64,000 bases of DNA from Verrucomicrobiota bacterium. Its GTDB lineage: Bacteria; Verrucomicrobiota; Verrucomicrobiia; Limisphaerales; UBA9464. Positions 54,347 to 63,021 of the stretch are shown here, piece by piece; the first letter of the stretch is position 1; each line of letters begins with the position of its first letter. The notes beneath the pieces were generated by a model. It was not told the DNA's origin, did not search any database, and saw only the letters and a program-made list of their open reading frames with translations. The DNA lies in contig JAFLEF010000003.1 in NCBI GenBank assembly GCA_017309115.1, positions 186,001 to 250,000 of the forward strand. Reading direction: 5' to 3'. The position numbers and the translations under genes were made by a program.

Positions 54347-55071
54347 GTGTTGATCGGTCCGCCGATGAAATACGGCAAGGCGGGCAGGAGAAACTGACGG
54401 CGGGCCCGGTCGTAGGTGAGCGGAATCGATTCATCGGGAAGATTTGGATCGTAGCTGTGAAAAACGAGCCCCTGCTTGGTTTCGGTCAGCGAATACAGGA
54501 TCAGCGAATGATTCAGGGTGAGCTCCGGGAAGGTGACCACATGCACCGAGGGAGCCCGGTGGGCGAGAACCTGACACTGGAGTCGGATGGCTTCCCGGGC
54601 CTGACTCGCGCGGGTGAACGGTAAAATCATCCGCCAGTGTCCACGCCGAAAGTAGCTTCGCCAGGCTCCCCCCGCTTCGGCTTTAAGCACCTCCTCAAAC
54701 GCCCGACTAAAGTCCCGAAGGTTGGTGAATCCGGGGAACACCAGCCGATTCGATTCCTCCGAGGTAAAGCGCGCAGTTCGACCCAACAGGGCGCGAATCA
54801 GACTTCGGTACTGCGCTTCGGAGACAGCGGGTAAGGCGGGGTCGAATCGGGCGTGGGTGTGAAAGAGCTTCACCAGGCGGGTGAGCACGAAGCAGCGCAG
54901 GGTGTAGGTCGGAGCGGGAACCCTGGGTTCGTGCACCTGGCGTCCGGTCAACGGATCCAGGGCGTAACGCCAACGAGTCTCATTGGCAAAGGCCGGGGTA
55001 TCGGCCGGGTGACGAAACGGTCGGGGTACCACGGGGCGGGGAAGATGGTCAGGCCCAGGGACTCGAGGCAA
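54316..55071 (-). CDS. hypothetical soluble protein
   Basis: 251 residues from a TTG at 55071, the first possible start after an upstream stop. No signal peptide or TM helix; basic overall. It contains a long helical core (LTRLVKLFHTHARFDPALPA then VSEAQYRSLIRALLG), and a C-terminal part with NHSLILYSLTETKQGLVFHS then YDPNLPDE and a final ...TYEVDCSFWR. The protein resembles uncharacterised proteins I have seen in Verrucomicrobiota genomes, but I cannot name a function. It is convergent with the small membrane gene. Confidence 0.55.
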   Translation of the reverse strand: MPRVPGPDHLPRPVVPRPFRHPADTPAFANETRWRYALDPLTGRQVHEPRVPAPTYTLRCFVLTRLVKLFHTHARFDPALPAVSEAQYRSLIRALLGRTARFTSEESNRLVFPGFTNLRDFSRAFEEVLKAEAGGAWRSYFRRGHWRMILPFTRASQAREAIRLQCQVLAHRAPSVHVVTFPELTLNHSLILYSLTETKQGLVFHSYDPNLPDESIPLTYDRARRQFLLPALPYFIGGPINTYEVDCSFWR

Positions 55072-55217
55072 GATCAGCCGTGCTGCCGTTCAATGCCAGC
55101 CACGGCCAGCGTCATTTGGATGAGCCATGGTCCCTCGCCATCGTTGCTGCGCTCACCGAATGGTTGAAGTTCAGTGACCTGGCCGAGTTTTCTCGGCTCT
55201 CACCAATCAGCTCCCTA

Positions 55218-55237
55218 GTGGTTAACGGTGGTTAACG
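55218..55237 (+). promoter_or_regulatory. direct repeat (GTGGTTAACG)2, possible operator
   Basis: Two exact 10-base copies head to tail, each with a GTTAAC palindrome, so the palindromes repeat every 10 bases (one helical turn). Located 57 bases upstream of the GTG of the PVC-dehydrogenase gene. Whether a regulator binds is unknown. Confidence 0.3.
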
Positions 55238-55293
55238 GGCTGGATTCAGCCTAGAGACTGGTCGGCGTCCGCGCAGGAGTGTAGGCTGACCTT

Positions 55294-58200
55294 GTGTTTC
55301 CACGATGCATTCAAGAGAGGCTGTGGCTCGCGCTGGTGATCGCCGGGAATCTGGCCGGATTCTGCTCGGCGGCAGAGTTCCCGATGACCACCAATTCAGA
55401 GCCTCGGGGGGAACCGCCCAGCCCGCAGGTGGCCGCCGAGGGTTTCAAGTTGCCGCCCGGTTACCAGGTCTCGGTGTTGGCCGCGGAACCGGAAATTCGC
55501 CAGCCGATCAGCATCGCCCATGACTTTCGAGGTCGGCTCTGGGTCGCGGAAAACTACACCTATGCGGAAAGTCAGATCGGCTTCGCGCGACAGTTCAATG
55601 ACCGCATTGTGATATTGGCGGATGACGATCAAGACGGCCGGGTGGATCGGCGAACCGTCTTTTGGGATCAGGCGAAGTTCTTAACGAGCGCTCTACCGGG
55701 TCGGGGTGGTGTGTTTCTGATGTGTCCTCCGCAATTGCTGTTTGTGCCGGATCGCAATGGAGACGATGTGCCGGATGGTCCACCGGAGGTGCTGCTGGAC
55801 GGTTTCAATACGACGACAGGAAACCGCCATACCTGGGCGAATGGCTTGAAATGGGGACCGGACGGTTGGCTGTGGGGTCGCGTTGGCATTTCGAGTGGGG
55901 CGCACATGGGTGTTCCTGGGGCTACACCCGAAGCCCGGGTGGAAATGCGGGGCGGAATCTGGCGTTATCATCCGGAACGCCGGGTCGTGGAGGCGGTTTG
56001 CCAAGGGACGACCAATCCGTGGGGCATGGACTGGAACGAACTGGGCGAACCATTCTTCATTAACACGGTCATCGGTCATCTCTGGCACGCCATCCCCGGG
56101 GCCCATTTCCAACGGATGCACGGCGAGGATGTGCATCCACATAGCTATGTGCTTATTCCCCAGCATGCCGATCACTACCATTTCGACACCGGAGCCGGTT
56201 GGACGAAATCACGGGCGGCGTACGATGGCAGTTCGTTTGCCGCCGGGAGTGATGCCTTGGGGGGCGGCCATGCCCACTGCGGATTGATGATCTACCTGGG
56301 GGCCAATTGGCCGGAGTCCACTCGAGGTCGGCTGTTCACCATCAACTTCCATGGACGGCGACTGAATCAGGAACGGTTGGAGCGGGTGGGTTCCGGTTAT
56401 GTGGGCTTCCACGAACCGGACTTCCTGTCCGTAGGAGATCCCTGGTTCCGAGGCATCGACGTACTCTACGGTCCGGAGGGAGGAGTGATTCTCTCGGATT
56501 GGTCCGACACCGGTGAGTGTCATGACCACGATGGCGTTCACCGGAGCTCCGGACGGTTGTATCGGGTAACTTACGGAACTCCCACTCGCGTTCCTGTCGC
56601 CGACTGGGTGCGCCAGGGCCCGGGCGAATGGTTGCCCCGGGTGTTCTCCACCAATCAATGGGTGGCGCGCCAAGCTCGGCAGCGCTTGGCCGATCTGGTG
56701 GCCGCCGGGGCGCCGGGCGGACCGTTGCAGAAGGAACTCAAGACGGCTTTCGACCGGGCGAAGACGGCGTCCGAAAAACTCCAGGCTCTCTGGGCTTGGC
56801 GGGCGACTGGCGGGGCATCGCCCGAGTGGTTGTTGGAACTGACGTCTGATTCGCACGAGTCCATTCGCAGTTGGGCAGTTCGCTTGTTGGTCGATGATTG
56901 GCCTCTGGACGATCCGGCCGGTCGCCCTACTCAGGTCGCCGCCCAGCGGAGTCAGGCTGGGCAATCGCCTAGCCAGGCTGTGGTGCAACGTCTGGTGGAG
57001 CTCGCAGGGAAAGATCCCTCGGGACTGGTGCGTTTGTATGTGGCTTCAGCGCTCCAACGACTGTCGTATCCAGATCGGGTCCGGGTGGCGACAGCGCTGT
57101 TGGGCCGAGCCGAAGACGCTCGGGATCCCAATCTTCCGCCGTTGATCTGGCTGGGAATCGTCCCCTTGGTGGAGGCGGATCCTTCGGCCGCGATCGCCCT
57201 GGCCCGGGACTCGCAACTTCCGCAAGTGCGGGAGTGGATTGCTCGCCGAATGGGGGAAGGATTGGAACAGCATCCGGAGGAACTGGGGCGTTTATTCGCC
57301 GCCCTTCAGGAGTCGTCCCCCGCGGCGCAAGGGGATGTGCTGCGGGGATTGCGCGCCGCTCTGCGAGGGTGGCGCAAGGCTCCAGCGCCTCCGGGTTGGT
57401 CCGCCTTTGCGGGCCGGGTTCGCGCCAGCGGCGGAGATTCGGCGGGACTGATGCAGGAGCTCGAGGTGCTCTTCGGCGAAGGTCGGGCTTTGGAGGAGGT
57501 TCGTCGGGTGGTATTGGATTCGCAGGCCGGGCCGTGGGAGCGACGACAGGCGCTAAAGACCTTGTTGGAGGCCCGACCCGAGTTTCTGCGAGCGGTGCTT
57601 CGAACGGCGGCTGACGACGGAATCCTGCGATCTGCCGCATTGTTGGGATTACTGGAAGTCGGTGACCCCGAAGCCACCAAACTGACCGTGAGCCGCTACC
57701 AATGGGTAGGACTGGAGGAGCGTCCGGCACTGGTGGGCGCGCTGGTGGCCCGTCCGGATTCCGCCACCGCCCTGGTGGAGGCCCTGGCGTCCGGAGCTAT
57801 TCCCAAGGCTGATCTCACGCCGTTTCACGCCCGCCAGATCCTGGGCTTCAAAAACGCCGAACTCTCCGCCCGACTCACCGAGGTCTGGGGGTTGGCCGTT
57901 CAGCCGGTCGCGGACAAGGAACGCATCAAGCAACACTTTCGAGAACTGGCCCGGGAAAACAGTCCACCGGTGGATCTGATCCAGGGCCACCAAGTTTATC
58001 AACGGGTTTGCGCCAGTTGCCATAAGCTCTACGGCGAGGGCGGAGTCGTGGGGCCGGATCTGACCGGATCGGGTCGCGCGGACTTGGACTACCTGCTGGA
58101 TCATGTGGTGGATCCCAGCTCGCTGGTGCCCGCGGACTATCGGTTGACCATTCTGACCCTAAAGGATGGTCGGGTCCTGAACGGCGTGCTCAAGCAACAG

Positions 58201-58404
58201 ACGCCGCGGACGGTGACCCTGCAGACCCAAAATGAAGTCTTGGTGTTAGAACGGTCGGAAGTCCTCGAACAGGAGCAACCCGCCCAGTCGCTGATGCCGG
58301 AGGGATTGCTGGAATCCCTGGCGTCGGGCGACGCCCGGAATCTTTTGGCGTATCTGCGCCATCCGACCCCGGTTCCGCTTCGCCGGAGTGACGCCACTCC
58401 GTGA
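55294..58404 (+). CDS. PVC-type membrane-bound dehydrogenase with haem-binding CxxCH
   Basis: 1036 residues from a GTG at 55294. Signal peptide 1-25 (AGFCSAAE). The N-terminal beta-propeller (glucose/sorbosone dehydrogenase type) has LPPGYQVSVLAAEPEIRQPI, GRLWVAENYTY, ADDDQDGRVDRRTVF, WANGLKWGPDGWLWGRVG and GVILSDWSDTGECHD. A helical HEAT-like middle follows (about 440-880), then a cytochrome c domain VCASCHKLYGEGGVVGPDLT with Cys906, Cys909 and His910, and a C-terminal SLVPADYRLTILTLKDGRVL domain. This order is specific to Planctomycetes and Verrucomicrobiota. Substrate unknown; likely periplasmic electron donation to the haem. The PQQ-type gene follows 46 bases downstream. Confidence 0.93.
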   Translation: MFPRCIQERLWLALVIAGNLAGFCSAAEFPMTTNSEPRGEPPSPQVAAEGFKLPPGYQVSVLAAEPEIRQPISIAHDFRGRLWVAENYTYAESQIGFARQFNDRIVILADDDQDGRVDRRTVFWDQAKFLTSALPGRGGVFLMCPPQLLFVPDRNGDDVPDGPPEVLLDGFNTTTGNRHTWANGLKWGPDGWLWGRVGISSGAHMGVPGATPEARVEMRGGIWRYHPERRVVEAVCQGTTNPWGMDWNELGEPFFINTVIGHLWHAIPGAHFQRMHGEDVHPHSYVLIPQHADHYHFDTGAGWTKSRAAYDGSSFAAGSDALGGGHAHCGLMIYLGANWPESTRGRLFTINFHGRRLNQERLERVGSGYVGFHEPDFLSVGDPWFRGIDVLYGPEGGVILSDWSDTGECHDHDGVHRSSGRLYRVTYGTPTRVPVADWVRQGPGEWLPRVFSTNQWVARQARQRLADLVAAGAPGGPLQKELKTAFDRAKTASEKLQALWAWRATGGASPEWLLELTSDSHESIRSWAVRLLVDDWPLDDPAGRPTQVAAQRSQAGQSPSQAVVQRLVELAGKDPSGLVRLYVASALQRLSYPDRVRVATALLGRAEDARDPNLPPLIWLGIVPLVEADPSAAIALARDSQLPQVREWIARRMGEGLEQHPEELGRLFAALQESSPAAQGDVLRGLRAALRGWRKAPAPPGWSAFAGRVRASGGDSAGLMQELEVLFGEGRALEEVRRVVLDSQAGPWERRQALKTLLEARPEFLRAVLRTAADDGILRSAALLGLLEVGDPEATKLTVSRYQWVGLEERPALVGALVARPDSATALVEALASGAIPKADLTPFHARQILGFKNAELSARLTEVWGLAVQPVADKERIKQHFRELARENSPPVDLIQGHQVYQRVCASCHKLYGEGGVVGPDLTGSGRADLDYLLDHVVDPSSLVPADYRLTILTLKDGRVLNGVLKQQTPRTVTLQTQNEVLVLERSEVLEQEQPAQSLMPEGLLESLASGDARNLLAYLRHPTPVPLRRSDATP

Positions 58405-58450
58405 ACCTGACTTGCGGTGTCGAGCGGAACGCCGGAACGTCTCGGTTGAC

Positions 58451-59791
58451 ATGAAGCTCACTTGGCTTTGGGGAGGACTTCTGGCGTTGGGCATGCTGAC
58501 TTCGGCGCTGGCGGCGAACTGGCCGCAGTACCGCGGTCCGCAGGCGCGGGGCGTGGACGATTCCAAGCCCGCGCCGACGTCCTGGAACATCACCACCGGT
58601 GAGAACATCCGTTGGCGAACCCCGATTCCCGGTTTGGCTCATGCCGCGCCGATTGTGTGGGACGATCGGGTGTACGCGGTGACGGCGGTGAAACCGGGGG
58701 AGTCCCTGCTTAAGATTGGGCTCTATGGTGACATTGAATCGGTGAAGGAATTCGATCCGCAGGAATGGCGTCTCCTGGCGTTGGATCGAACCGACGGTAA
58801 GGTGGTGTGGGACGTTCTGGCGCTGAAGAGTGTTCCGAAGGTGAAGCGGCACACCAAAGCCTCGCACGCCAATTCCACCCCGACTACGGACGGTCAACGA
58901 ATCGTGGCCATTCTGGGATCGGAGGGGCTGTTTTGCTTTGGCCTGGACGGGAAGTTGAAGTGGAAACAGGACTTGGGCCCGATGGATTCGGGATACTTTC
59001 AATCGCCCTCGGCCCAATGGGGCTTCGCCAGTTCGCCGGTTCTCCACGAGGGCAAGGTGGTCGTTCAGTGTGACGTCCAGACGAATTCGTTCCTCGCGCT
59101 CTTTGATGCCGAAACAGGAAAGGAACTGTGGCGGACAGCGCGGCAGGATGTGCCGACGTGGAGCACGCCGACCGTCGTTGCCAGCGGAGAGCGGACCCAG
59201 ATTGCCGTCAACGGATGGCACCAAACGGGTGGCTACGATCTGAAGACGGGTGCAGAGCTATGGCGGCTTAAGGGCGGTGGTGACATTCCCGTTCCCACTC
59301 CGATCTTCGCCCACGACCTGATCTATTTCACCAGTGCGCATGGCAAGCTCCGACCACTGCGCGCCATTCGCCCCACGGCGACGGGAGATATCACCCCGGA
59401 AGATCCAGGCCAGACCAACGCTGCGATCGCGTGGGTGCATCCCCGTCAGGGCGCCTACATGCAGACGCCCATCGTGGTGGGGGATTATCTCTGGAGTTGC
59501 ACCGACAGTGGAGTGTTGACCTGTGTGGAAGCCAAGACCGGTACCATCCGCTATTCGGAACGACTGGCGGCGGGAGGAGGCCAGGGATACACCGCCTCGC
59601 CGGTTTCGGATGGGCGGAATCTGTTTTTCACCAGCGAAGTTGGGAATGTCTTCGTGGTTCCGGCCCGCCCCGAGTTCGCGGTGCTGACCTTTAGCGCGTT
59701 GGGAGAATCCTGCATGGCAACTCCCGCGCTGGCTGATGGAACACTGTTCTTCCGCACGCGCTCGCATTTGGTGGCGGTGGGCTCTCCCTGA
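58451..59791 (+). CDS. PQQ-like beta-propeller secreted protein
   Basis: 446 residues from the ATG at 58451. Signal peptide 1-21 (TSALAAN). Then the phylum-typical WPQYRGPQARGVDDS and WRTPIPGLAHAAPIVWDDRV, and repeated WD/PQQ-like blades: LLALDRTDGKVVWDVL, GLDGKLKWKQDLG, ALFDAETGKELWRTARQD and DLKTGAELWRLKGGG. The blade pattern suits an eight-bladed quinoprotein-type propeller, but no catalytic residues or Ca/PQQ-specific motifs were recognised, so a BamB-like structural role is equally possible. Close behind the dehydrogenase gene (46 bases), so a shared transcript and electron-transfer partnership are plausible. Confidence 0.85.
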   Translation: MKLTWLWGGLLALGMLTSALAANWPQYRGPQARGVDDSKPAPTSWNITTGENIRWRTPIPGLAHAAPIVWDDRVYAVTAVKPGESLLKIGLYGDIESVKEFDPQEWRLLALDRTDGKVVWDVLALKSVPKVKRHTKASHANSTPTTDGQRIVAILGSEGLFCFGLDGKLKWKQDLGPMDSGYFQSPSAQWGFASSPVLHEGKVVVQCDVQTNSFLALFDAETGKELWRTARQDVPTWSTPTVVASGERTQIAVNGWHQTGGYDLKTGAELWRLKGGGDIPVPTPIFAHDLIYFTSAHGKLRPLRAIRPTATGDITPEDPGQTNAAIAWVHPRQGAYMQTPIVVGDYLWSCTDSGVLTCVEAKTGTIRYSERLAAGGGQGYTASPVSDGRNLFFTSEVGNVFVVPARPEFAVLTFSALGESCMATPALADGTLFFRTRSHLVAVGSP

Positions 59792-60234
59792 TCCTGGAGG
59801 AACTCCCATCGCCACTCCGTTGGCAGCCGGACAAAAAAGAAACGCCACCCACCTTGCGGTAAGCGGCGTTTCCACCCAAACGACCCTAACCAAGTTCAGC
59901 CACCCAGCCGAACTCGTGGGACATTGGTTGCAACCTTGGTGCCAAGTCATGGGAACTAATCATGGTGTTGAATCAGTGGGATCGTGAAGTGATCGTCACT
60001 CCCCTGAATCAGGAAGGAGGCACCCTTGGATCGGCTCAATGCCACTTTTCGGTGACCGCGAGAATGGACCGAGGCGAGAGGAAGCTGCGTGGAATTGCCG
60101 CGCGTGTGCGTGAAGTTCACGCAATGGAACAAGACGCTCTTTTCGGACACTCGAATTGACTCCAGGACGTGCGGCGATGCGCTCCGATGGCCAGGCTGGT
60201 GTTGAAGGATCGATCCCGGTACTCAGAGGGATCG
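59792..60234. other. 443-base intergenic stretch
   Basis: No convincing frame on either strand apart from the hairpin at 59839-59872. Small frames (for example 59962-60159) have no recognisable features. It holds the upstream region of the Gfo/Idh/MocA gene with AGAGGG just before the ATG at 60235. Confidence 0.45.
59839..59872 (-). terminator. hairpin with an A-tract on its left, possible terminator
   Basis: GAAACGCC (59839-59846) pairs with GGCGTTTC (59865-59872), 8-bp stem and 18-base loop. On the reverse strand it is followed by TTTTTTG, so it fits an intrinsic terminator only for minus-strand transcription. There is no minus-strand gene to its right, so its role is unclear; on the plus strand it lies 47 bases after the propeller gene's stop. 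Confidence 0.45.
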
Positions 60235-61332
60235 ATGAGTGATTCCTGCCAGTCGTCTGCGCCGTTCGCTACTCGCCCTTTCCCGGATGGAAACCGCCGG
60301 GAGTTTCTCAAATATTCCGTGGGCGCGGCCGGAATCCTCAGCGCGTCAACCCTGTCCGCCGCGGAGAAACCGTCCACGGTGCGCCGAATTAAAGTCGGAT
60401 TTCTGGGCACGAATCACTCTCACTTCGCGGCGAAGTACGAACTGCTGAAGACCTCGCCGGACTATGAGGTCGTCGGATGCAGTGAAGAAGATCCAGCGGT
60501 CCGGGCAGGTGGACCGACGGGAGTGAAGTGGTTGAGCGCCGAGGACGTGATCAACGCCTCTGAGGTGGTGGTGATTGAAGGATTGGTTCGAAATCATTTT
60601 CGGGATGCTCGGCGGTCACTCAAGGCCGGCCGTCATGTGCATGTGGAGAAACCACCGGCGACTTCGGTCGGCGAGTTGAAGGAGTTGCTGGAGTTGGCCG
60701 CCCACCAAAGGCGTCTGCTCCAAGTCGGTTACATGTGGCGTCAGCATCCGGGACTGAATGCCGTACTGACCGCGGCTCGGGAGGGCTGGTTGGGGGAGAT
60801 CTATCTCGTGCGGGCGATGATTAACACCCAGGGAGATTCGGTTCGGCGCAAGGAATGGTCGGAGTTTCGCGGTGGCATCCTGTTCGAACTCGGCTGCCAT
60901 CTCATTGATCCCGTCATCCGATTGCTCGGGGCACCAGATCAGGTGCAAGCCACGCTGCGCCAGACCGGCGACCCGGGTGACACTCTGATGGACAACGCGG
61001 CGGTCACCTTCAGTTATCCGAAAACGGTGGCCGTGGTGACCTGTTCGGCAGTCCAGCGGGGCGCCGGTTTATACCGCAGCTTTGAAGTCTTTGGCACCCA
61101 GGGCGTCGCCCGGCTCCAGCCGGTGGAACCGCCGGGATTGATCATGGATCTGGTGCAAGCGGCGGGACCCTACGTTCAGGGACGCCAGGAAATCCCTCAG
61201 CCAGCTTTCCGCCGGTACGAAGGTGAGTTCGCGGCATTGGCGGAATGTCTTCGTTCTGGGCGTTCGCTCGCGGTTTCGCCGGCCGAAGAACTCGCCGTGC
61301 AAAGTGCCCTGATTAAAGCCTGCCGAATGTGA
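60235..61332 (+). CDS. Gfo/Idh/MocA-family oxidoreductase with Tat-type signal
   Basis: 365 residues from the ATG at 60235, with AGAGGG before it. The N-terminus carries RREFLKYSVGAAGILSAS (about residues 21-38), a twin-arginine signal. The Rossmann opening RIKVGFLGTNHSHFAAKYEL is noteworthy: the usual GxGxxG is GTNHSH. Further: HVHVEKPPATSVGELKELLE, LLQVGYMWRQHPGLNAVLTA and a C-terminal domain (ILFELGCHLIDPVIRLLG, with a His at the usual catalytic place). It acts on a sugar or inositol-like substrate with NAD(P). The changed nucleotide loop may alter binding. HpnJ starts 81 bases downstream. Confidence 0.88.
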   Translation: MSDSCQSSAPFATRPFPDGNRREFLKYSVGAAGILSASTLSAAEKPSTVRRIKVGFLGTNHSHFAAKYELLKTSPDYEVVGCSEEDPAVRAGGPTGVKWLSAEDVINASEVVVIEGLVRNHFRDARRSLKAGRHVHVEKPPATSVGELKELLELAAHQRRLLQVGYMWRQHPGLNAVLTAAREGWLGEIYLVRAMINTQGDSVRRKEWSEFRGGILFELGCHLIDPVIRLLGAPDQVQATLRQTGDPGDTLMDNAAVTFSYPKTVAVVTCSAVQRGAGLYRSFEVFGTQGVARLQPVEPPGLIMDLVQAAGPYVQGRQEIPQPAFRRYEGEFAALAECLRSGRSLAVSPAEELAVQSALIKACRM

Positions 61333-61413
61333 GTGACGTCTGCGGGCGAGGGGAGTTGGTGGGCGGAATGAGTTGACCCCAGGGCCGAGAAACCGGGAGA
61401 ACCGTCGCACGCG

Positions 61414-62841
61414 ATGAGCACCTTGTTCCTAGGTCCGCCCGGCATCGAAGGATTCGATGGTGGGGCGGGCGCCCGCTATCAGGCTCGCCGGGAGGTCACC
61501 AGTTACTGGTATCCGACTTGGCTGGCCCAGGCTGCGGCGCTGACTCCAGAGTCGCGGTTGCTCGACTGTCCGCCCCATGATGTGGATCTGGAAGGGTGCT
61601 TGAAGATCGCCCGGGACTTCGACCAGGTCATTCTCAACACCTCGACGCCGTCCTTGGCCAATGATTGTCGCGTAGCCGAGGCCATTCGCTCCCAGCGTCC
61701 CGGAACCCGCATTGGATTCGTGGGCGCCCACGCCGCCACACTGCCAAAGGAGACGCTCGAGGCGTCGCGGGCCATTGATTGGGTGGGGCATCGGGAGTTT
61801 GACTTCACTTGTCAGGAAGTGGGGCAGGGGCGTCCCCTGGAGGAAATTCGCGGGTTGTCCTATCGGGCTCCCGACGGTCGGATCATTCACAATGCCGCCC
61901 GCGAGCTGATCTCGGATATGGACGTGTTGCCGTGGGTCGCCGACGTCTACAAGCGCGATTTGGACATCCGGCGTTACGCCATCGGCTACCTGATGCATCC
62001 TTATCTGAGCCTGTACACGGGTCGCGGATGTCCTGCCCAGTGCACCTTCTGTCTGTGGCCGCAGACCATTGGTGGGAATCGTTATCGGGTTCGATCTCCC
62101 CAGAATGTGGCGGACGAGATGGCGTATCTGAAGAAACTCTTTCCCGAGGTGAAGGAGTTCTTTTTCGATGACGACACCTTCACGGCTAATCTGCCGCGAG
62201 CCCGGGCGATTGCCGACAAACTAGCTCCTCTGGGTTTGACCTGGAGTTGCAATAGCCGCGCGAACGTCAACGAGGAAACGATCCGCCATTTGAAGGATGC
62301 CGGGCTACGGCTGTTTTTGGTCGGCTACGAAAGTGGCAACGACGAGATCCTGAAGAACATCAAGAAAGGGGTGAACACCGAACAGATGCGGCAGTTCACC
62401 CAGGCCTGTCATCGAGTGGGTGTGACGATCCATGGAACGTTCATTCTCGGATTGCCGGTGGAGACGCCGGAAACCATCGAGCGAACGATCCGTTTCGCGC
62501 AGGAGCTGGATGTCTTCAGCATCCAGGTGAGTTTGGCGGCACCCTATCCGGGCACGGAATTGTATGAACAGGCCCGGGCCAACGGCTGGTTCGCCGGCTC
62601 GGGCATTGTGCAAGAAGGTGGTTATCAGAGCGCGGCTCTGGAATACCCGGAACTCAGCCGGGAGGAGATCTTCGAGGCGGTCGAGCGTTTCTATCACCGC
62701 TGGTATTTCCGACCGAAACCGATTCTTCGCATTGTAAAGACGATGCTGGCCGACAAGGACGTCTGTGTGCGTCGGCTGCGGGAAGGGTTCGAGTTCTTCA
62801 AGAGCCTGCGGGACCGCCGAACTGCCGCAAGTTCGAGCTGA
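61414..62841 (+). CDS. hpnJ: hopanoid radical SAM protein HpnJ
   Basis: 475 residues, length and sequence order typical of HpnJ. The opening LFLGPPGIEGFDGGAGARYQ and the block TSYWYPTWLAQ are diagnostic. Cys206, Cys210 and Cys213 in GRGCPAQCTFCLWPQTIGG form the CxxxCxxC [4Fe-4S] site, and FFFDDDTFTANLPRA and AAPYPGTELYEQA follow. In the Burkholderia hopanoid pathway, HpnJ acts after HpnI and HpnK in making the bacteriohopanetetrol cyclitol-ether headgroup, probably contracting the glucosamine ring (from literature as I recall it). It is convergent with the HpnI-like gene at 63004. Confidence 0.95.
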   Translation: MSTLFLGPPGIEGFDGGAGARYQARREVTSYWYPTWLAQAAALTPESRLLDCPPHDVDLEGCLKIARDFDQVILNTSTPSLANDCRVAEAIRSQRPGTRIGFVGAHAATLPKETLEASRAIDWVGHREFDFTCQEVGQGRPLEEIRGLSYRAPDGRIIHNAARELISDMDVLPWVADVYKRDLDIRRYAIGYLMHPYLSLYTGRGCPAQCTFCLWPQTIGGNRYRVRSPQNVADEMAYLKKLFPEVKEFFFDDDTFTANLPRARAIADKLAPLGLTWSCNSRANVNEETIRHLKDAGLRLFLVGYESGNDEILKNIKKGVNTEQMRQFTQACHRVGVTIHGTFILGLPVETPETIERTIRFAQELDVFSIQVSLAAPYPGTELYEQARANGWFAGSGIVQEGGYQSAALEYPELSREEIFEAVERFYHRWYFRPKPILRIVKTMLADKDVCVRRLREGFEFFKSLRDRRTAASSS

Positions 62842-62908
62842 GGCCGGTGAAGTGAGTTGAGTTGAAAGGAGAACCGGCTCTGCCTTTGGGGCCAAAAAAC
62901 GGGTCGGT

Positions 62909-62955
62909 CCTAGTAGTGCGGGATTCATCCAGGGCCGCCTAAGGGCGGTACTAGG
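62909..62955. repeat. inverted-repeat intergenic element (GTAGT family)
   Basis: CCTAGTAGTGCGGGATTCAT (62909 on) and CCGCCTAAGGGCGGTACTAG followed by G (to 62955) share the outer inverse CCTAGTA/TACTAGG. The left arm's AGTAGTGCGGGATTCATCC matches the reverse complement of the right arm at 5154-5181. 47 bp in total. Confidence 0.75.
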
Positions 62956-62986
62956 AAAAAGGAGCGTCGCCCTGCCGGCCTCTTTC

Positions 62987-63021
62987 CTCTCAGCTCTCAG
63001 CTCTCAGCTCTCAGCTCTCAG
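62987..63021 (-). repeat. heptamer tandem repeat (TGAGAGC)5 on the reverse strand
   Basis: Five perfect CTCTCAG heptamers on the plus strand. The stop codon of the HpnI-like gene (63004-63006 on the minus strand) lies inside it, so the last residues of that protein are encoded by the repeat. Same heptamer as at 4974 and 28321. Confidence 0.85.

Noticed and set aside
62987-63021. CRISPR-like array
   Set aside because: The units are 7 bp with no spacers, so this is a simple tandem repeat, not a CRISPR array.
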